A stretch of 64,000 bases of DNA from Austropuccinia psidii (taxonomy: Eukaryota > Basidiomycota > Pucciniomycetes > Pucciniales > Sphaerophragmiaceae). A program made the translations under genes and the position numbers. The DNA lies in NCBI GenBank assembly GCA_023105745.1, contig JALGQZ010000006.1:64090316-64154315 (forward strand), read 5' to 3'. The notes beneath the pieces were generated by a model, which was not told the DNA's origin, did not search any database, and saw only the letters and a list, made by a program, of their open reading frames with translations. Below are positions 1 through 12,507 of the stretch, piece by piece (the stretch's first letter is position 1; each line of letters begins with the position of its first letter).

Positions 1-1
1 T

Positions 2-3000
2 GCCCACATCCAAGGGATTTTACTGGGAACAGATTACCAGAGGATGCATGGCATAGACATTTACAACAGTAAAAATAGGCACATCACCATTGGTACTAAC
101 AAGGAAAAGAAATTTTCACTTGATATATACCAGATATCTTCTCAGGAGCCACTAGAAGAACTTCTGAAAGAATTCAGAGAGGGACAGATTAGCACTACCC
201 TCACCAGTAAACAAAAACTAAGCTTACTGAAGATGCTGAGAAAGAACAGACCATCATTTGCCATTGGTGAAGAGCCATTAGGAAAGATCAAAGGCCATGT
301 TATAGAACTATATCTGGATGTGGAAAGGCCTTATCCACCCATGCTTAGGGGACCTCCTTATCCAGCAAGCCTTGAAACCAGGAAAGAAATTGAGAAACAT
401 ATCAATGAACTCCTGGATATGGAGCTCATCAGGAAGATTGGACATAATGAAATAGTGGAAATCACCACACCTGTCCTAACCACCCGGCATGATGGCAAGT
501 CTAGACTGTGTGGAGACTTCAGAGCTCTGAATAACTACAAAAAAGCAGACAGGTACCCTATACCCAGGATACCCCATGCCTTGGATAAACTGGCAAAAGC
601 CAAATAAATAACCAAGATGGATTGTATGAAAGGCTTCCACCGAAATGGAGTTAAACCAAACTCCATGAAATTACTCAGAATAATATGCCATATGGGCATA
701 TATGAGTATACCAGGATGCCATTTGGCATCAAAAATGCACCAGCCCATTTCCAAAGAATGATGGACACAATATTTCAGGACGAAATACTGGAAGGCTGGA
801 TGATGATATATATTTATGATATCATTATATACTCAGAGACATGGGAAGACCATGTGCAATACATAGACAGAGTACTAAGTAAATTCACACCCATAAATCT
901 CAAAATTTCACTTAAAAAATGCAATTTTGGCCAACAAGAGTTATTGGCTCTAGGACATAAAGTCTCAGGTCTTAGTCTGGCAATTGACCAGAATAAAGTA
1001 GCAGCAGTACTGCAAAAGCCAGTACCAAAAAGCCTCAAAGAGATGCAATCCTTTCTTGGGTTTGCTAGCTACTTTAGAAACCACATCAAAAACTTTGCAC
1101 ACATAACTAGTAGTTTATACAAGTTATATTCAAAGGATGTAGTTTTTGAAATAACCAAGGAAAGGAGGGATGCATATGAGAGGATCAAATATGAACTCAC
1201 AAATGCACCTGTGCTCATCTTACCTGACTTTGAACTACCATTCAAGTTATATATAGATGCAGCATGCAGTCAAGGCCTAGGAGCAGCGCTTCACCAAAGA
1301 CAAATTGTGGATGGTGAACCAAGAGAAGGAGTAATTTGCTACATCTCAAGGCAGCTGAAAGATACAGAAGCCAGGTATGGGGCCACCCAGACTGAATGTC
1401 TATGTCTAGTCTGGGCTCTATGAAAACTCCATTATTATCTGGAGGGTGCAGTCTTTGAAGTCTACACATACTGCACAGCCTTGAAGTCTTTACTAAACAT
1501 GAAGACTACAAATAGACACATGCTGAGATGGCAAATAGCCATCCAGGAGTATAGAGGGAATATGACCATCATATACAAAGAAGGTAAAAGTCATACCAAT
1601 GCAGATGGCCTTAGCAGATTTCCACTGGAAAATGTCAAAGGAAATCCAGCTTATGACCCTGAAGTTGCAGCCAAAATCCCTATCCATTTTATGGAAGTAG
1701 ATAGGAGGAAGAACTTCAGATTTTCTGAATGGGAACTAGAAAGTGGTACCCTTGACAGTGGAAACACTGATTCAGAGGGGACAGAAACTCCCATATTGGG
1801 AATAAGTTCCTCTGAACTGCAAAATGAATTTTTTAGTGCAGTACTGAAGTCTTATGCCAAACACAAACAGTGTGGCATACTGCTGCAACTCCTTCAACAA
1901 AGGTACAGGAGCCCAGAACTGGAACCCAGCTGGAAGAACCCTGGTTGAGGACCTATAAGGATAACAAGTTCTTCCTTCTAGATGGCCTGCTCTACCACAG
2001 AGAGAAACACACAAGTGCACTCACAGTGGTAGACAGAGACCACATCTCTTTGATCCTGATGGAATTCCATGACTGCCCCTATATGGGACACATGAGTGAG
2101 GACAGGACTAAAGAGAGGGTAGCAAGCACAGCTTGGTGGCCCAAGTGGGAACAAGAGTTGGGAGAATACATCAACACTTGTGAGGGATGCCAAAAGGCAA
2201 ATAGGAAACATGGGAAGAAATATGGGTTACTTCAACATATAGAAGAACCCAAACACCCATGGGAAACCATCAACATGGACTGGGTTACAGGACTTGTCCC
2301 AGGAGAAAAAGAAAACTACAATGCCTGCTTGATCATAGTTGATAGGTTCAGCAAGAGCATGAGGTGTCTACCATGCCACAAGGAGGGCACAGCCATGGAT
2401 ACTGCCCTGTTATTTTGGAATAACATCATATCTACCTGTGGAGTCCCTAAAATCATCATTAGTGATAGGGACCCAAAATTCACATCTGAAGGTTGGACCA
2501 ACTTGTATGACATGCTTGGCACCAAGCTTTCTTTTTCCACAGCTTACCATCCCCAAACAGATGGCCTAGATGAGAGTATGATCCAGACTATGGAAGACAT
2601 CCTTAGAAGGTTCTGTGCCTATGGCATGGAATACAAGGACCATGAAGGATACACCCATGACTTGGTTACCCTTCTACCAGCTGTCCAGCTGGCTTATAAT
2701 ACAAGTCAGCACTCTACAACAGGATAAACACCTGCAGTGGTAGAAAAAGGGTGGAATCCCCTGTTGCCTGTAGATCACTTGAAGAAGAATCTTCTGATCA
2801 TCCACCCCACAGCCAAAGAATTCCATGCTATGTGGAAGAGGGCTTGTGACGCAGCTGCCAAATGCATAGCTGAGGCAAAAGAATACAATAAGCAGAGGTG
2901 GGACAAGACACACATGGAACCTGCCTTTAAGGAAGGGGAGCAGGTGCTAGTGTCTACACTGAACTTTCAAAATCTTAAAGGACCCAAGAAGATGAGGGAC

Positions 3001-3393
3001 TCATTTGTAGGGCCTTTTACTATCATTAGGTTGATAGGAAAGAATGCAGTGGAAGTCAAACTTACAGAGGAATTTTCCAGGAAGCACCCAGTCTTCCCAG
3101 TAAGCTTGGTCAAACCATACTTCCAAACAGAGGAGGATAAATTCCCCTCCAGGAAAAAGAACCCCACACCACCTGATATAGTGGAAGTGGAGGATTCCCC
3201 AGGACCTGTGAGTTAGATCATCAGGGCCAGGAAGAGCAGACTTAATGGAAAGGATCAAAGACAATACTTAGTCAGATTCAAGCACCAAACAGCTGATAAA
3301 GACAAATGGTTGGCAGAAGATGCCATACCAGATGGGAACGTTCATCTAAGGAGATTCAGGGCCTCTAGGAGGACTGAACAGTCTCATCAATGA
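2..3393 (+). pseudogene. pol: Family A Ty3/gypsy pol, copy A1 (5' end off window, broken)
   Basis: This is the C-terminal part of a Ty3/gypsy polyprotein: end of the protease region, reverse transcriptase (about 300-1100), RNase H (1200-1500), integrase and a chromodomain-like tail. Reverse transcriptase shows MPFGIKNAPAHFQRMM, but the catalytic YIDD has become YIYD (809-820), so this copy is dead. The RNase H motif YTDC reads YTYC. Integrase (about 1970-2730) keeps the H..H..CxxC zinc-binding region ([10 protein letters not shown]) and the catalytic D, D and E in [11 protein letters not shown] and the residues before MIQTMED. In-frame stops lie at 605-607, 1421-1423, 2725-2727 and 3214-3216. 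A 1-bp deletion near 1930 shifts the frame. The true end is TGA at 3391-3393, just before the polypurine tract. Close paralogues are A2, A3 and A4. Confidence 0.93.
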
Positions 3394-3405
3394 TGCGCCT
3401 TTTTT

Positions 3406-3417
3406 GGAGGGAGGGTA
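3406..3417 (+). promoter_or_regulatory. Polypurine tract of A1
   Basis: The purine run GGAGGGAGGGTA directly precedes the TGTCAG start of the LTR. It is the expected plus-strand primer site, and the same run precedes the LTRs at 7888, 20851 and 41287. Confidence 0.8.
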
Positions 3418-4998
3418 TGTCAGCCTGTGACTCAAAACCAGAGCACAAGCATGACAGCCAAAATACCATAAACCAATGGTATAGCCAAGATACCACCAAA
3501 ACATGGAGATGTGCCAAATCAGCTAAAAAGGTATCAAAGGAAAGAGGACACTCACCTCTTTCCAAAAAATATAAGTCCCATCACCATAGGACAAGAAATA
3601 ACAAAGTTATTCCTGCTCAAAGTTATTGGTGAGCATAAACCTTAATTTTCACCTCTCATCTAAAATCTAGAAGGAGAGACTCAAATTCATCACATGGGTA
3701 CTCAAAATGAAGCTCTAAGCCAGGGATATCCAATGGTACCAGCCAAACTGAGCTAGCACCAATATTACTGCAGTTATGGTCAATTTCAGCCCAAATAAGG
3801 GTGAAAAAAACATTCACCTCTCATCTAACTTCTACAGTTTTAGTGTGAGATACTTGAAGTGGCGTCTTTTTGGAAAGAGCACAATTGGGGCTATCTGATG
3901 GTGTCATCCATTTCCCCATAGCTCAACTAGAGGAAACGTTATGGGGCAAAGAAGCTCAAGACAGCTTTTTGCCTATACCATGAAAATGTGCAAAATCTTG
4001 TACATGGGATAACTTTGCCATATTTAATGATACCCATATCAAATGAGGTACCATTGTGCCATCCACTTCTTCATATCTCAGCTATAACAGAAGTTATGAT
4101 GCAAACAAGCTCAATACAGCTTTTTACCCAAACCACGCCTATGTACAAAAAACCTTGTACATGGGATAACTTTGTCATATTTAAGAATAAACATACCAAT
4201 TTGGATATCATTGTGTAGAGCTCATACAGGGCTATCCAATGAACCAATTGTGAGAATGATATCTCAAAAACTGACAGAGGTATGGCCATTTGAAAGTCAT
4301 AATCCTACAATATGACCAATACAGCTGTATGATGACAGGATACAGTTGTACTCTGATTATGAGGTGTCAAATACATGAAGAAGCATGTTAATACTTCAAT
4401 ACCTCATAAGTCAGTCAATAATGGGGTCCCATACAGTTTCTGTACAGCATTCTATGTGTCATACATGTCAGAATCAGGCTGTGAGGTCCCCAGATGAGAA
4501 TTTTCACCCTGTATTGTTGAAAACTGCCCAGATGTGGTTTCAAAACCACATCTGGGCCCAATACAGGCTATACATGCTGTTTGCAAGCCACAAGCCAGTC
4601 CTAGAGAGTGAAAAATTTTCACTTCCTCTACGTGGAAAAGTCTAGCACCCTTTCCACCCCATTTCAGGATAAAAAGGAGGCTTTTTCACAGCCAGAATTG
4701 TCTCCTCATCCTGCTCTTAAATAACCTACATAGTAAACTGTCAAAAACAGTTTTACTCTTGGTTAAATAATCAGGTATAATTATAATCTTTAATTATTGT
4801 AACCCAACAGCTAAAGCTGCACCCTAGGCTTTCAATAGCGCTCATCACCACTATACCTAGTATAGTAAAGCTCTTTAATTTCATTTTAAATCATCTTAAA
4901 ACTTCATACATCTTTTTAAAATCATTTTTACCGTGTCACAAACATAGTCAAAGTTGTAATTAGCCTACTTACATCTTTGTCATAGTCTCATCCTGACA
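3418..4998 (+). repeat. Family A 3' LTR of copy A1
   Basis: This LTR starts TGTCAGCCTGTGACTC after the polypurine tract and ends ATCCTGACA, giving the TGTCAG...CTGACA inverted ends shared by all family A LTRs here. It is 1581 bp against 1435 bp in sister copies. The excess is a diverged internal tandem duplication (about 3901-4054 and 4055-4209). Near the centre of the promoter half is GGATAAAAAGGAGGC, a possible TATA-like element conserved in the other copies. The LTR is followed at once by an inverted partial copy of itself. Confidence 0.93.
3901..4209 (+). repeat. Tandem duplication of about 154 bp inside the A1 LTR
   Basis: Two successive diverged units begin GTGTCATCC and TGTGCCATCC. 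Each contains CTTGTACATGGGATAAC and ends near CCATTGTG or CATTGTGTAG. The LTRs at 7888, 23472 and 41287 have a single unit, so the duplication is specific to this copy. Confidence 0.8.
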
Positions 4999-6237
4999 GT
5001 GCAGCTTTATCTGTTGGGTTACAATAATAAAAGACTACAACAATTAAGATTTATGATTATACCTGATTATTAACCAAGATTAAAACTGTTTTTGACAGTT
5101 TACTACATAGTTTATTCAAGAGCAGGATGAGGAGACAATTATGGCTGTGAAAAGCCTCCTTTTTATCCTGAAATGGGGTGGAAAGGGTGCTAGACTTTTC
5201 CAGGTAGAGGAAGTGAAGATTTTTTCACTCTCTAGTACTGGCTTGTGGTTTGCAAACAGCCTGTATAACCTGTATTAGCCTCAGATGTGGTTTTGAAACC
5301 ACATTTGGGCAGTTTTCACCAATACAGGGTGAGAATTTTCATCTGGGGACCTCACAGCCTGATTCTGACGTGTATGCCACATAGAATGCTGTACAGAAAC
5401 TGTATGGGACCCCAGTATTGACTGACATATGAGGTATTGAATTAAAAACAAGCTTCTTTGTCTATTTGACACCTCATATTCATGGTAAGGCTGTATATGA
5501 CAGCAGGTGGGAATCTGACCTTAAAACAGCCATACCTTTGTCAATTCTTGAGATATCAACCTCAAAATTGGTTCGGTGTGTAGCCCTGTATGTGCTCTAC
5601 ACAATAGTACCTCATTTGATATGGGTATCATTAAATATGGCAAAGTTATCCCATGTACAAGATTTTGCACATTTGCGTGGTATAGGCAAAAAGCTGTATT
5701 GAGCTTCTTTGCCCCATAACGTTTGCTCTAGTTGAGCTATGGGGAAATGGATGACACCATCAGATAGCCCCAATTGTGCTCTTTCCAAAAAGACGCCATT
5801 TCAAGTATCTCACACTAAAACTGTAGAAGTTAGATGGGAGGTGAATGTTTTATTCACCCTTATTTGGGCTGAAATTGACCATTACTCCAGTAATATTGGT
5901 GCTAGCTCAGTTTGGCTGGTACCATTGGATAGCCCTGGCCTAGAGCTTCATTTTGAGTAGCCATGTGATGGATTTGAGTCTCTCCTTCTAGATTTTAGAT
6001 GAGAGGTGAAAATTAAGGTTTATGCTCAGCAATAACTTTGAGCAGGAATAACTTTGTTATTTCTTGTCCTATGTGATGGGACTTATGCTTTCAGAAAGTG
6101 GTGAGTTTTCTCTTTCTTTTGATACCTTTTGAGCTGATTTGGCTCAGCTCCATGTTTTGGTGGTATCTTGGCTATACCATTGGTTTATGGTATTTTGGCT
6201 GTCATGTTGTGCTCTGGTTTTGAGTCACAGGCTGAAA
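4999..6237 (-). repeat. Truncated inverted family A LTR joined to the A1 LTR
   Basis: This segment is the reverse complement of the preceding LTR from its U3 start up to about base 4823. It lacks only the last 175 bp or so of the LTR, which forms the spacer of a large palindrome. Its right end reads CACAGGCTGAAA, the inverted LTR terminus with one substitution, and pol sequence of copy A2 follows. By eye the arms differ at roughly 5% of positions over the first 400 bp, so this is not a read-through artefact. It lacks the 154-bp internal duplication of the + arm. Confidence 0.9.
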
Positions 6238-7863
6238 CTGATTCAGAAGGAATATAAACTCCCAAACTGGGAATAAGTTGCTCAGAACTGCAAAATGAAT
6301 TTTTCAGTGCAGTACTGAAGTCTTATGCCAAAAACAAACAGTGTGGAATATTACTACAACTCCTTTAACAAAAGTACAGGAGTCCAGAACTGGAATCCCA
6401 GCGGGAAGAACACTGGTTGAAGGCCTACAAGGATAAAACGTTCTTCCTTGTGGATGGTCTGCTCTCCCAAAGAGAGAAGCACACAAGTGCACTCACAGTG
6501 GTAGATAGAGACCACATCTCTCTGATGCTACAGGAATGTCATGACTGCCCCTATATGGGACACATGAGTGAAGACAGGACCAGAGAGAGGGTAGCAAGCA
6601 CAGCTTGGTGGCCCAAGTGGGAACAAGAGTTGAGTGAATACATCAAGACTTGTAAAAGATGCCAAAAGGCAAATAGAAAACATGGGAATAAGTAGGGGTT
6701 ACTTCAACATATAGAGGAACCCAAACACCCATGGGAGACCATCAATATGGACTGGGTCACAGAACTTGTCCCAGGGGGCAAAGAAAACTACAATTCTTGC
6801 CTAATCATAGTTGATAGGTTCAGAAAGAGCATGAGGTGTCTAACATGCCATAAAGAGGCCACAGCCATGGATACTGCTCTGTTATTATGGAATAACATCA
6901 TATCCACCTGTGGAGTCCCTAAGATAATCATTAATGATAGGGACCCAAAATTCACATCTGAATTTTGGACCAACTTATATTACATGCTTGGCACCAAGCT
7001 TGCATTCTCCACAGCTTACCATCCACAAACAGATGGCCTAGCTGAAAGGATGATCCAGACAATGGAGGACATGCTTAGAAGGTTCTGTGCCTATGGAATG
7101 GAATACAAGGACCATGAGGCATACACCCATTATTGGGTTACCCTTCTCCCAGCTGTCCAACTGGCTTATGACACAAGTCAGCATTCTACCACAGGGAAAA
7201 CACCTGCCATGGTAGAAAAAGGGTGGAATCCCCTGTTGCCTGTAGATCACTTGAAGAAGAATCTTTTGATCATCCACCCCACAGCCCAAGACTTCCATGA
7301 TATGGGGAAGAGGGCTTGTGACACAGCTGCCAAATGCATAGCTGAGGCAAAAGAATATAATAAGCAGAGGTGGGACAAGACACACATGGAACCTGACTCC
7401 AAGGAAGGGGACCAGGTGCTAGTGTCCACACTGAACTTTAATAATATTAAAGGGCCTAAGAAAATGAGATACTCATTTGTAGGGCCCTTCACTATCCTTA
7501 AATTGATAGCGAAGAATGCAGTGCAAGTCAACCTTACAGACAAATTTTCCAGAAATCACCCAGTCTTTCCAGTCAGTTTGGTCAAGCCATACTTCCAAAC
7601 AGAGGAGTAAAATTCCCCTCCAGGAAGAGGAACCCCACACCACCTGATATAGTGGAAGTGGAGGACTCCCCTGGACCTGTGAGTAAAATCATCAGGGCCA
7701 GGAAGATCAGACTTAACGGGAGGATCAAAGACAATACTTAGTCAGATTCAAGAACCAAACAGCTGATAAAGACAAATGGTTGGCAGAAGATGCCATACCA
7801 GATGGGCACCTTCATTTAAGGAGATTCAGAGCCTATAGGAGGACTGAACAGTCTCATCAGTGA
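6238..7863 (+). pseudogene. pol: Family A pol fragment, copy A2 (integrase and C-terminus)
   Basis: This is the distal third of a family A pol, starting abruptly at CTGATTCAGAAGG (matching 1768 in A1) where A1 inserted. It encodes the linker after RNase H, the integrase zinc region ([14 protein letters not shown] and [10 protein letters not shown]), the catalytic core ([27 protein letters not shown]) and the C-terminal domain with GPFTIL. The D, D and E residues are present. Stops occur at 6693-6695 (TAG) and 7608-7610 (TAA), and a small deletion near 7720 shifts the frame. The end is TGA at 7861-7863. Its 5' part lies left of A1, outside the window. Confidence 0.92.
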
Positions 7864-7887
7864 TGAGCATTTTTTAGAGGGAGGGTA

Positions 7888-9322
7888 TGTCAGCCTGTGA
7901 CTCAAAACCAGAGCACAAGCATGATAGCCAAAATACCATAAACCAATGGTATAGCCAAGATACCACCAAAACATAGAACTGAGCCAAATTAGCTCACAAG
8001 GTATCAAAAGAAAGAGGAAACTCACCCCTCTCCAAATATACAATTCCCATCATCATACCAAAAAGAATAACAAAGTTATTCATACTCAAAGTTATTGCTG
8101 GGCATAAACCTTAATTTTCACCTCCCATATGCAATACAGAATAAGAGTCTTAACCCCATCAACTGGGTATGCAAAATGAAGCTATAAATCAGGGCTATCC
8201 AATGGTACCAGCTAACCTGAGCTAGCACCAGTATTACAGAAGTTATGGTCAAATTCAGGCCAAATAAGGGTTAACAAAACATTCACCCCTCATCTAACTT
8301 CTACAGTTTTATTGTGGGATACCTAAAGTGGGGTCTTTTTGGAAAAAGAACAATAAAGGATATCCAATTGTTTTATCCCTTTCCTCATATCTCAACTATA
8401 GCAGAGGTTATGGGGTAAACAAGCCCAATACAGCTTTTTGCCTAAACCACGCACATGTACAAAAATCTTGTACATGGCATAACTTTGCCATATTTAATGA
8501 TAACCATATCAAATAAGGTACTATTGTGTAGAACACATAGAGGGCTACACACGGATCCATTTTTGAGGTTTATATCTCAATGACTGACAAAGCTATATCT
8601 GCTTTAAGGTCAAGATCCCACATTCTGACCAATACAGCCTTACCATGGGATAATATCCCATAACCATGATTATGAGGTGTCAAAATGACAAAGAAGCATC
8701 TTTATACTTCAATACCTCATTATTAAGTCAATACTGGGGTCCCATACAGCTTCTGTACATTATTCTATGCATCAGACACGTCAGAGGAGGGCTATGTGGT
8801 CCCCAGATGAAATATTTCACCCTGTAATGGTGAAAACTGCCCAGATGGGTTTCAAAACAACATCTTAGCCCAATACAGGCTATAAAGCTCCTTGAAAACC
8901 ACAAACCTGCCCCAGAGGGTGAACAAATCTTCACTTCCTCTACGTGGAAAGGTCTAACAGCCCTTCCACCCTATTTCAGGATAAAAAGGAGGCTTTTCAC
9001 AGCCAGAATAGCTTCCCTCATCCTGCTCTTGCATACCCTACGTAGTAAACTGTCAAAAACAGTTTTACTCTTGGGTAATAAAGAGGTATAATTGAAATTT
9101 TAATTATTGTAGTCTTTATTATTGTAACCCAACAGGTAAAGCTGCACCCAGGGCTTTCAACAGCTCTCACCACCACTATATTTAATATAGTAAAGCCCTT
9201 TTATTCTTAAATTAAACCTTTTTAATCCTTATAACCTTTTTTAATCCTTTTTACCGTGTCACAGTAATAGTTAAAAATTGTAAATACTTTTATAATACTT
9301 TTATCATAGACTCAGCCTGACA
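7888..9322 (+). repeat. Family A 3' LTR of copy A2
   Basis: This complete 1435-bp LTR starts TGTCAGCCTGTGACTC after polypurine tract GAGGGAGGGTA and ends CTCAGCCTGACA. The sequence after 9322 is family D integrase, so A2 inserted into a family D pol. The left target-site copy is outside the window. Confidence 0.93.
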
Positions 9323-9975
9323 TCATTCTTCAACTGGCAAATCCCAAGAAATTTATGAAAAGCTCGGAATCCAAGACTTCCTCATGAAACCTTCAGAAAG
9401 GACTTAGTGGATATACATTCAAAAGCAAGAATTTTTGAAATAATGCTGGATAATGTAAGACATAATCAAAACAGATCTATTCAGATTATTTGGAATATGA
9501 AAAAGAAAGATGGGATAAAAGTCATAAAACACCTGACTTTCAAGTAGGAGACTTAGTATTAGTATCAACTCTAAACTTCAATATGATTAAAGCTGCAAAG
9601 AAATCAAAATATTAATTCTCAGGAACCTTCATGATAAGAGAACTACATGGCCCTCAAGCTGTGCAGCTAACAATAACAGGTTAATTAGTGAAAAAACACC
9701 CAGGATTCCCTGTAAGTCTGATGAAGCCTTACTGCTGAAGTCATAGGGAATCATTTCCCCTAACAAATAAACCATCACTTGAAATTACCCCTCAAGAAGA
9801 AGTAGAAAAAAAGAAAATTGTGAGTTTCCTTGAAGAAAGGAGGACAAGAAACAAAAAAGAAAGGGAAAACCTTGTGAGGTATAGGAACTCAACTCAAGAA
9901 GATGAATGGATACTTGAGAAATAAATAACCAATTGTGATAAATTATTTAGGATTTTCAGACATGAAAGAAAACCT
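9323..9975 (+). pseudogene. pol: Family D1 pol fragment (integrase C-terminal end)
   Basis: This is a degenerate + strand copy of the integrase C-terminus and chromodomain-like tail. Recognisable stretches correspond to the family C pol on the minus strand at 59300-59950: a stretch like STGKTPAI, the helix around LDNVRHN, a segment matching [24 protein letters not shown], then PVSLMKPY and IFRHERKP. There are several stops and frameshifts. It starts exactly at the end of the A2 LTR because A2 inserted here. Its own 3' LTR follows at 10102. It is related to family C in pol but has an unrelated LTR, so I keep it as a separate family. Confidence 0.8.
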
Positions 9976-10101
9976 AAAAAAAGAAAACCTAAGCATCTTT
10001 GAGCTTCAATACTAAAAAGGTCTATTGAAGAGGTAGGACAATGGATGATACCCTCATTAGCTATATGAAATTGTGGCACATCCTTTTTTGATGGTAGGGA
10101 A
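9976..10101 (+). other. 3' untranslated end of D1 with polypurine tract
   Basis: This noncoding stretch links the D1 pol remnant to its LTR. It ends in the purine run GATGGTAGGGAA, the same core (GGTGGTAGGGAA) that adjoins the family C LTR at 59106 on the minus strand. Confidence 0.65.
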
Positions 10102-11867
10102 TGAAAGCCTTTGAGATATTGCCGCATATCCAAAATGTCACAAAAAACTTTACAATACCTACTTTAATAATAAGAATTGAAAGTATTGTCTTAAAATAAG
10201 TAAAAATTCCATAAAAAGACATAAAATCTTGATTATCTCAGAGGCCAATAAACAAAAATTTGAAATAAATTATATAATAGAATTCCCCTTCAACAACTAC
10301 ACATATACCATTTCTATTTTATATCTGTAAAGTCAATACTTACTGAGATGACCTGCATATATGCCCTTTTATGATAAGCGCATATATTCATGGTTTTCAG
10401 CTCATATCTCTTGAATTATTAATGATAAATCGCTTACCCAATAATGAAGTTCCCACAGAATAACTTTAGGGATACCTATGGAAACTTTATTTGACAGTTT
10501 AGAAACAGTTTTATAACTTACAAGTGTTTGTTGAGCAAATTACAAATAGCTGTTGACCACTTTAAGCTTAAAGTGGTACAATCTTCAAAGGAAGTAAATA
10601 TTTATATGATCATAGTTCAAATGTGAATAATGATGTAACTTACATTATTATATTCAATGTATAACCCCTTGAAATCTTGGTTTAAAGTTTCAAATCATAA
10701 ATATTAACAGAAAAGATGAGTTACAAGAAAAATAATCAAAAATATAGTTTTTATCATTTAATGAAATTCTCTTGGAAGTCTAATGATGGCATGCCAATAT
10801 ATCACAATACACTCTCACAATGGCTTTATCATTAATAACTCAGAATTTGTCAATGATCAAAGCAAAGCTTACAAATGATTATTTATGATTTCACACGTAA
10901 CCTTTTTTTCAGTTTAGCAGTTATATAAGTAATAAAACTGGTATATACTAGTTTATCATGATCAATACTTGTAAAATCCACAAATTGTAAGCTTATTCCA
11001 AGCCTATGATGTCAGGAAACTTAGAGTTACAGTGAGAATTCTAAGTAATGACATAATATTGAGATAAGAAGGTTTAATTAGCATATAATCATCATTCAAA
11101 CCTAAATTACCGATTGATTCCAGTGGACAGTATCATTAAATGTCTAATAGAAGCCTTCTTGACTCTAGGAGGGAGGAGTTTACTATAAATAGAGGTCTTT
11201 TGCCTCTATTTTCTCCCTCAGATGCATCAAAAAAATAAAAAACATTAAGTCCAAAGGTAATTTCTTTATTCTTGATCTATAAATCTATTATATTATCAAA
11301 GACCAAATATAATCCTTTTATAATCACCAGCTTTGAAGTGATTCTCTCAATGTTTCTTTGGTTAAATTCCTCTAAAAATTTTGATTCTATGTAAAATCAA
11401 ATATATTTGTAATTTCTTTCATTTTATTTGTAAATACAATTTAAAAAGGCTTTATTTATATTATGTGGAATCAATACCTCCAAGATTATTATATCAAGGC
11501 TTGAAAATAGCTTCTTTTCTCATTATTATTATTCTTAATAATTCTTTCATCAATATAAATAGTATTTATATTATTATAAAACTTTCATACTAGTAATATT
11601 ATTGCTATAATTTTTTATTATTATTAAATAACAATTTTTTACACATTTATTATTTTTGGTAACAATAGTAAACTGCCATAAATATATTAATCATCAATTC
11701 TTAATTTATTTAGTTAAATAATATATATAATTTTGCGCCATAATTATAATATTTCTTCATTATTAGAGTTATTTTTAATCTTAATCATCATTTGAATAAG
11801 GAAATTCAGATTACAATAAGTGAGATATTAATAATATTTACTTAATGTTTCACATAAAAACCTTACA
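10102..11867 (+). repeat. Family D 3' LTR of D1
   Basis: This 1766-bp LTR begins TGAAAGCCTTTGAGATAT and ends ACCTTACA. It aligns along its length with the solo LTR at 50827-52811 (TGTGAAATTTTGAGATAT...ACCTTACA) and in part with 55062-55652. It is very AT-rich and without credible coding sequence. It carries a conserved TATAAATA box at 11184-11191. After 11867 the tail of a family A LTR resumes, so D1 was inserted into that LTR. Confidence 0.88.
11184..11191 (+). promoter_or_regulatory. TATA box of the family D LTR
   Basis: TATAAATA lies 30-40 bp upstream of a conserved CCCTCAGA(T/C)GC. The same arrangement occurs at 52056-52063 and, slightly altered, at 55382-55389. Conservation across three copies supports a core promoter; a start site near CTCAGA is my inference. 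Confidence 0.6.
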
Positions 11868-11942
11868 ATTATTATCCATGTCACAGTCAGAGTTTATTTT
11901 TTAGTACATTTATTATCACTTTATGATAGACTCAGAATAACA
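11868..11942 (+). repeat. Terminal remnant of the A4 5' LTR
   Basis: ATGTCACAGTCAGAG...GACTCAGAATAACA matches the last 75 bp of family A LTRs (GTGTCACAGTCATAG...GACTCAACCTGACA). The rest of this LTR lies to the left of D1, beyond the window. Confidence 0.8.
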
Positions 11943-12507
11943 TTTCCACGTCCTGGCAATGTTTTCTGGACTTTTCGCATAAAAAGTGAATATTTCTTTA
12001 ATCCTTAACTGATAATTTCTCTTAATATTATAAACTTCCATATGAAATTTCTCTTTTAATAAATTAATACTATATCAAAGTAATCTATTATTATTTTCTC
12101 CAGTGGTATATAATTCATACCATTGTGTTTTTTTTGGAATTTTTGATGTGGTTTGATTATAATTTAATGTCCACTGGAAGAATTTGGCATGTTTTTGATT
12201 TCAAACACAAAGTCACTTGTAAATACTTCTTTTTTACATAAATAGAAGACCCTTGTACTATAAATAACAGTTACAGAGGCATTGTTGGACATATTGATAA
12301 TTTCAAGTATCCATTACAAAACCACTTGTTAATTACAAGTTAATCTGTGAGATATTGGGATACAAAAAGTAGACCATAAATTCAAAAGTGAGTAATTTTG
12401 ACATGCAATTGATAATTTCAATTCTAAATCATGATACAAGGGTACAATATAGACATATACTGTATCAGAGGCCATTATTAGACATTCAAGTAGTATTTTA
12501 AGAAGTC
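11943..12507 (+). other. Untranslated leader of A4
   Basis: This AT-rich leader aligns with 24908-25522 of A3 (CCTGGCAATGTTTTCTGGAC against CCTGGCTGTGTTTTAAAC). The primer site is degenerate (ACGTCCTGGC). I see no gene here. Confidence 0.7.

Noticed and set aside
4999..6237. Sequencing or assembly palindrome
   Set aside because: The arms differ by about 5%, have different internal structure and a copy-specific truncation, so they are real diverged sequences.
9323..11867. Treating D1 as family C because the pol sequences are similar
   Set aside because: Its LTR is unrelated to the 2.16-kb family C LTR and matches 50827-52811 instead.
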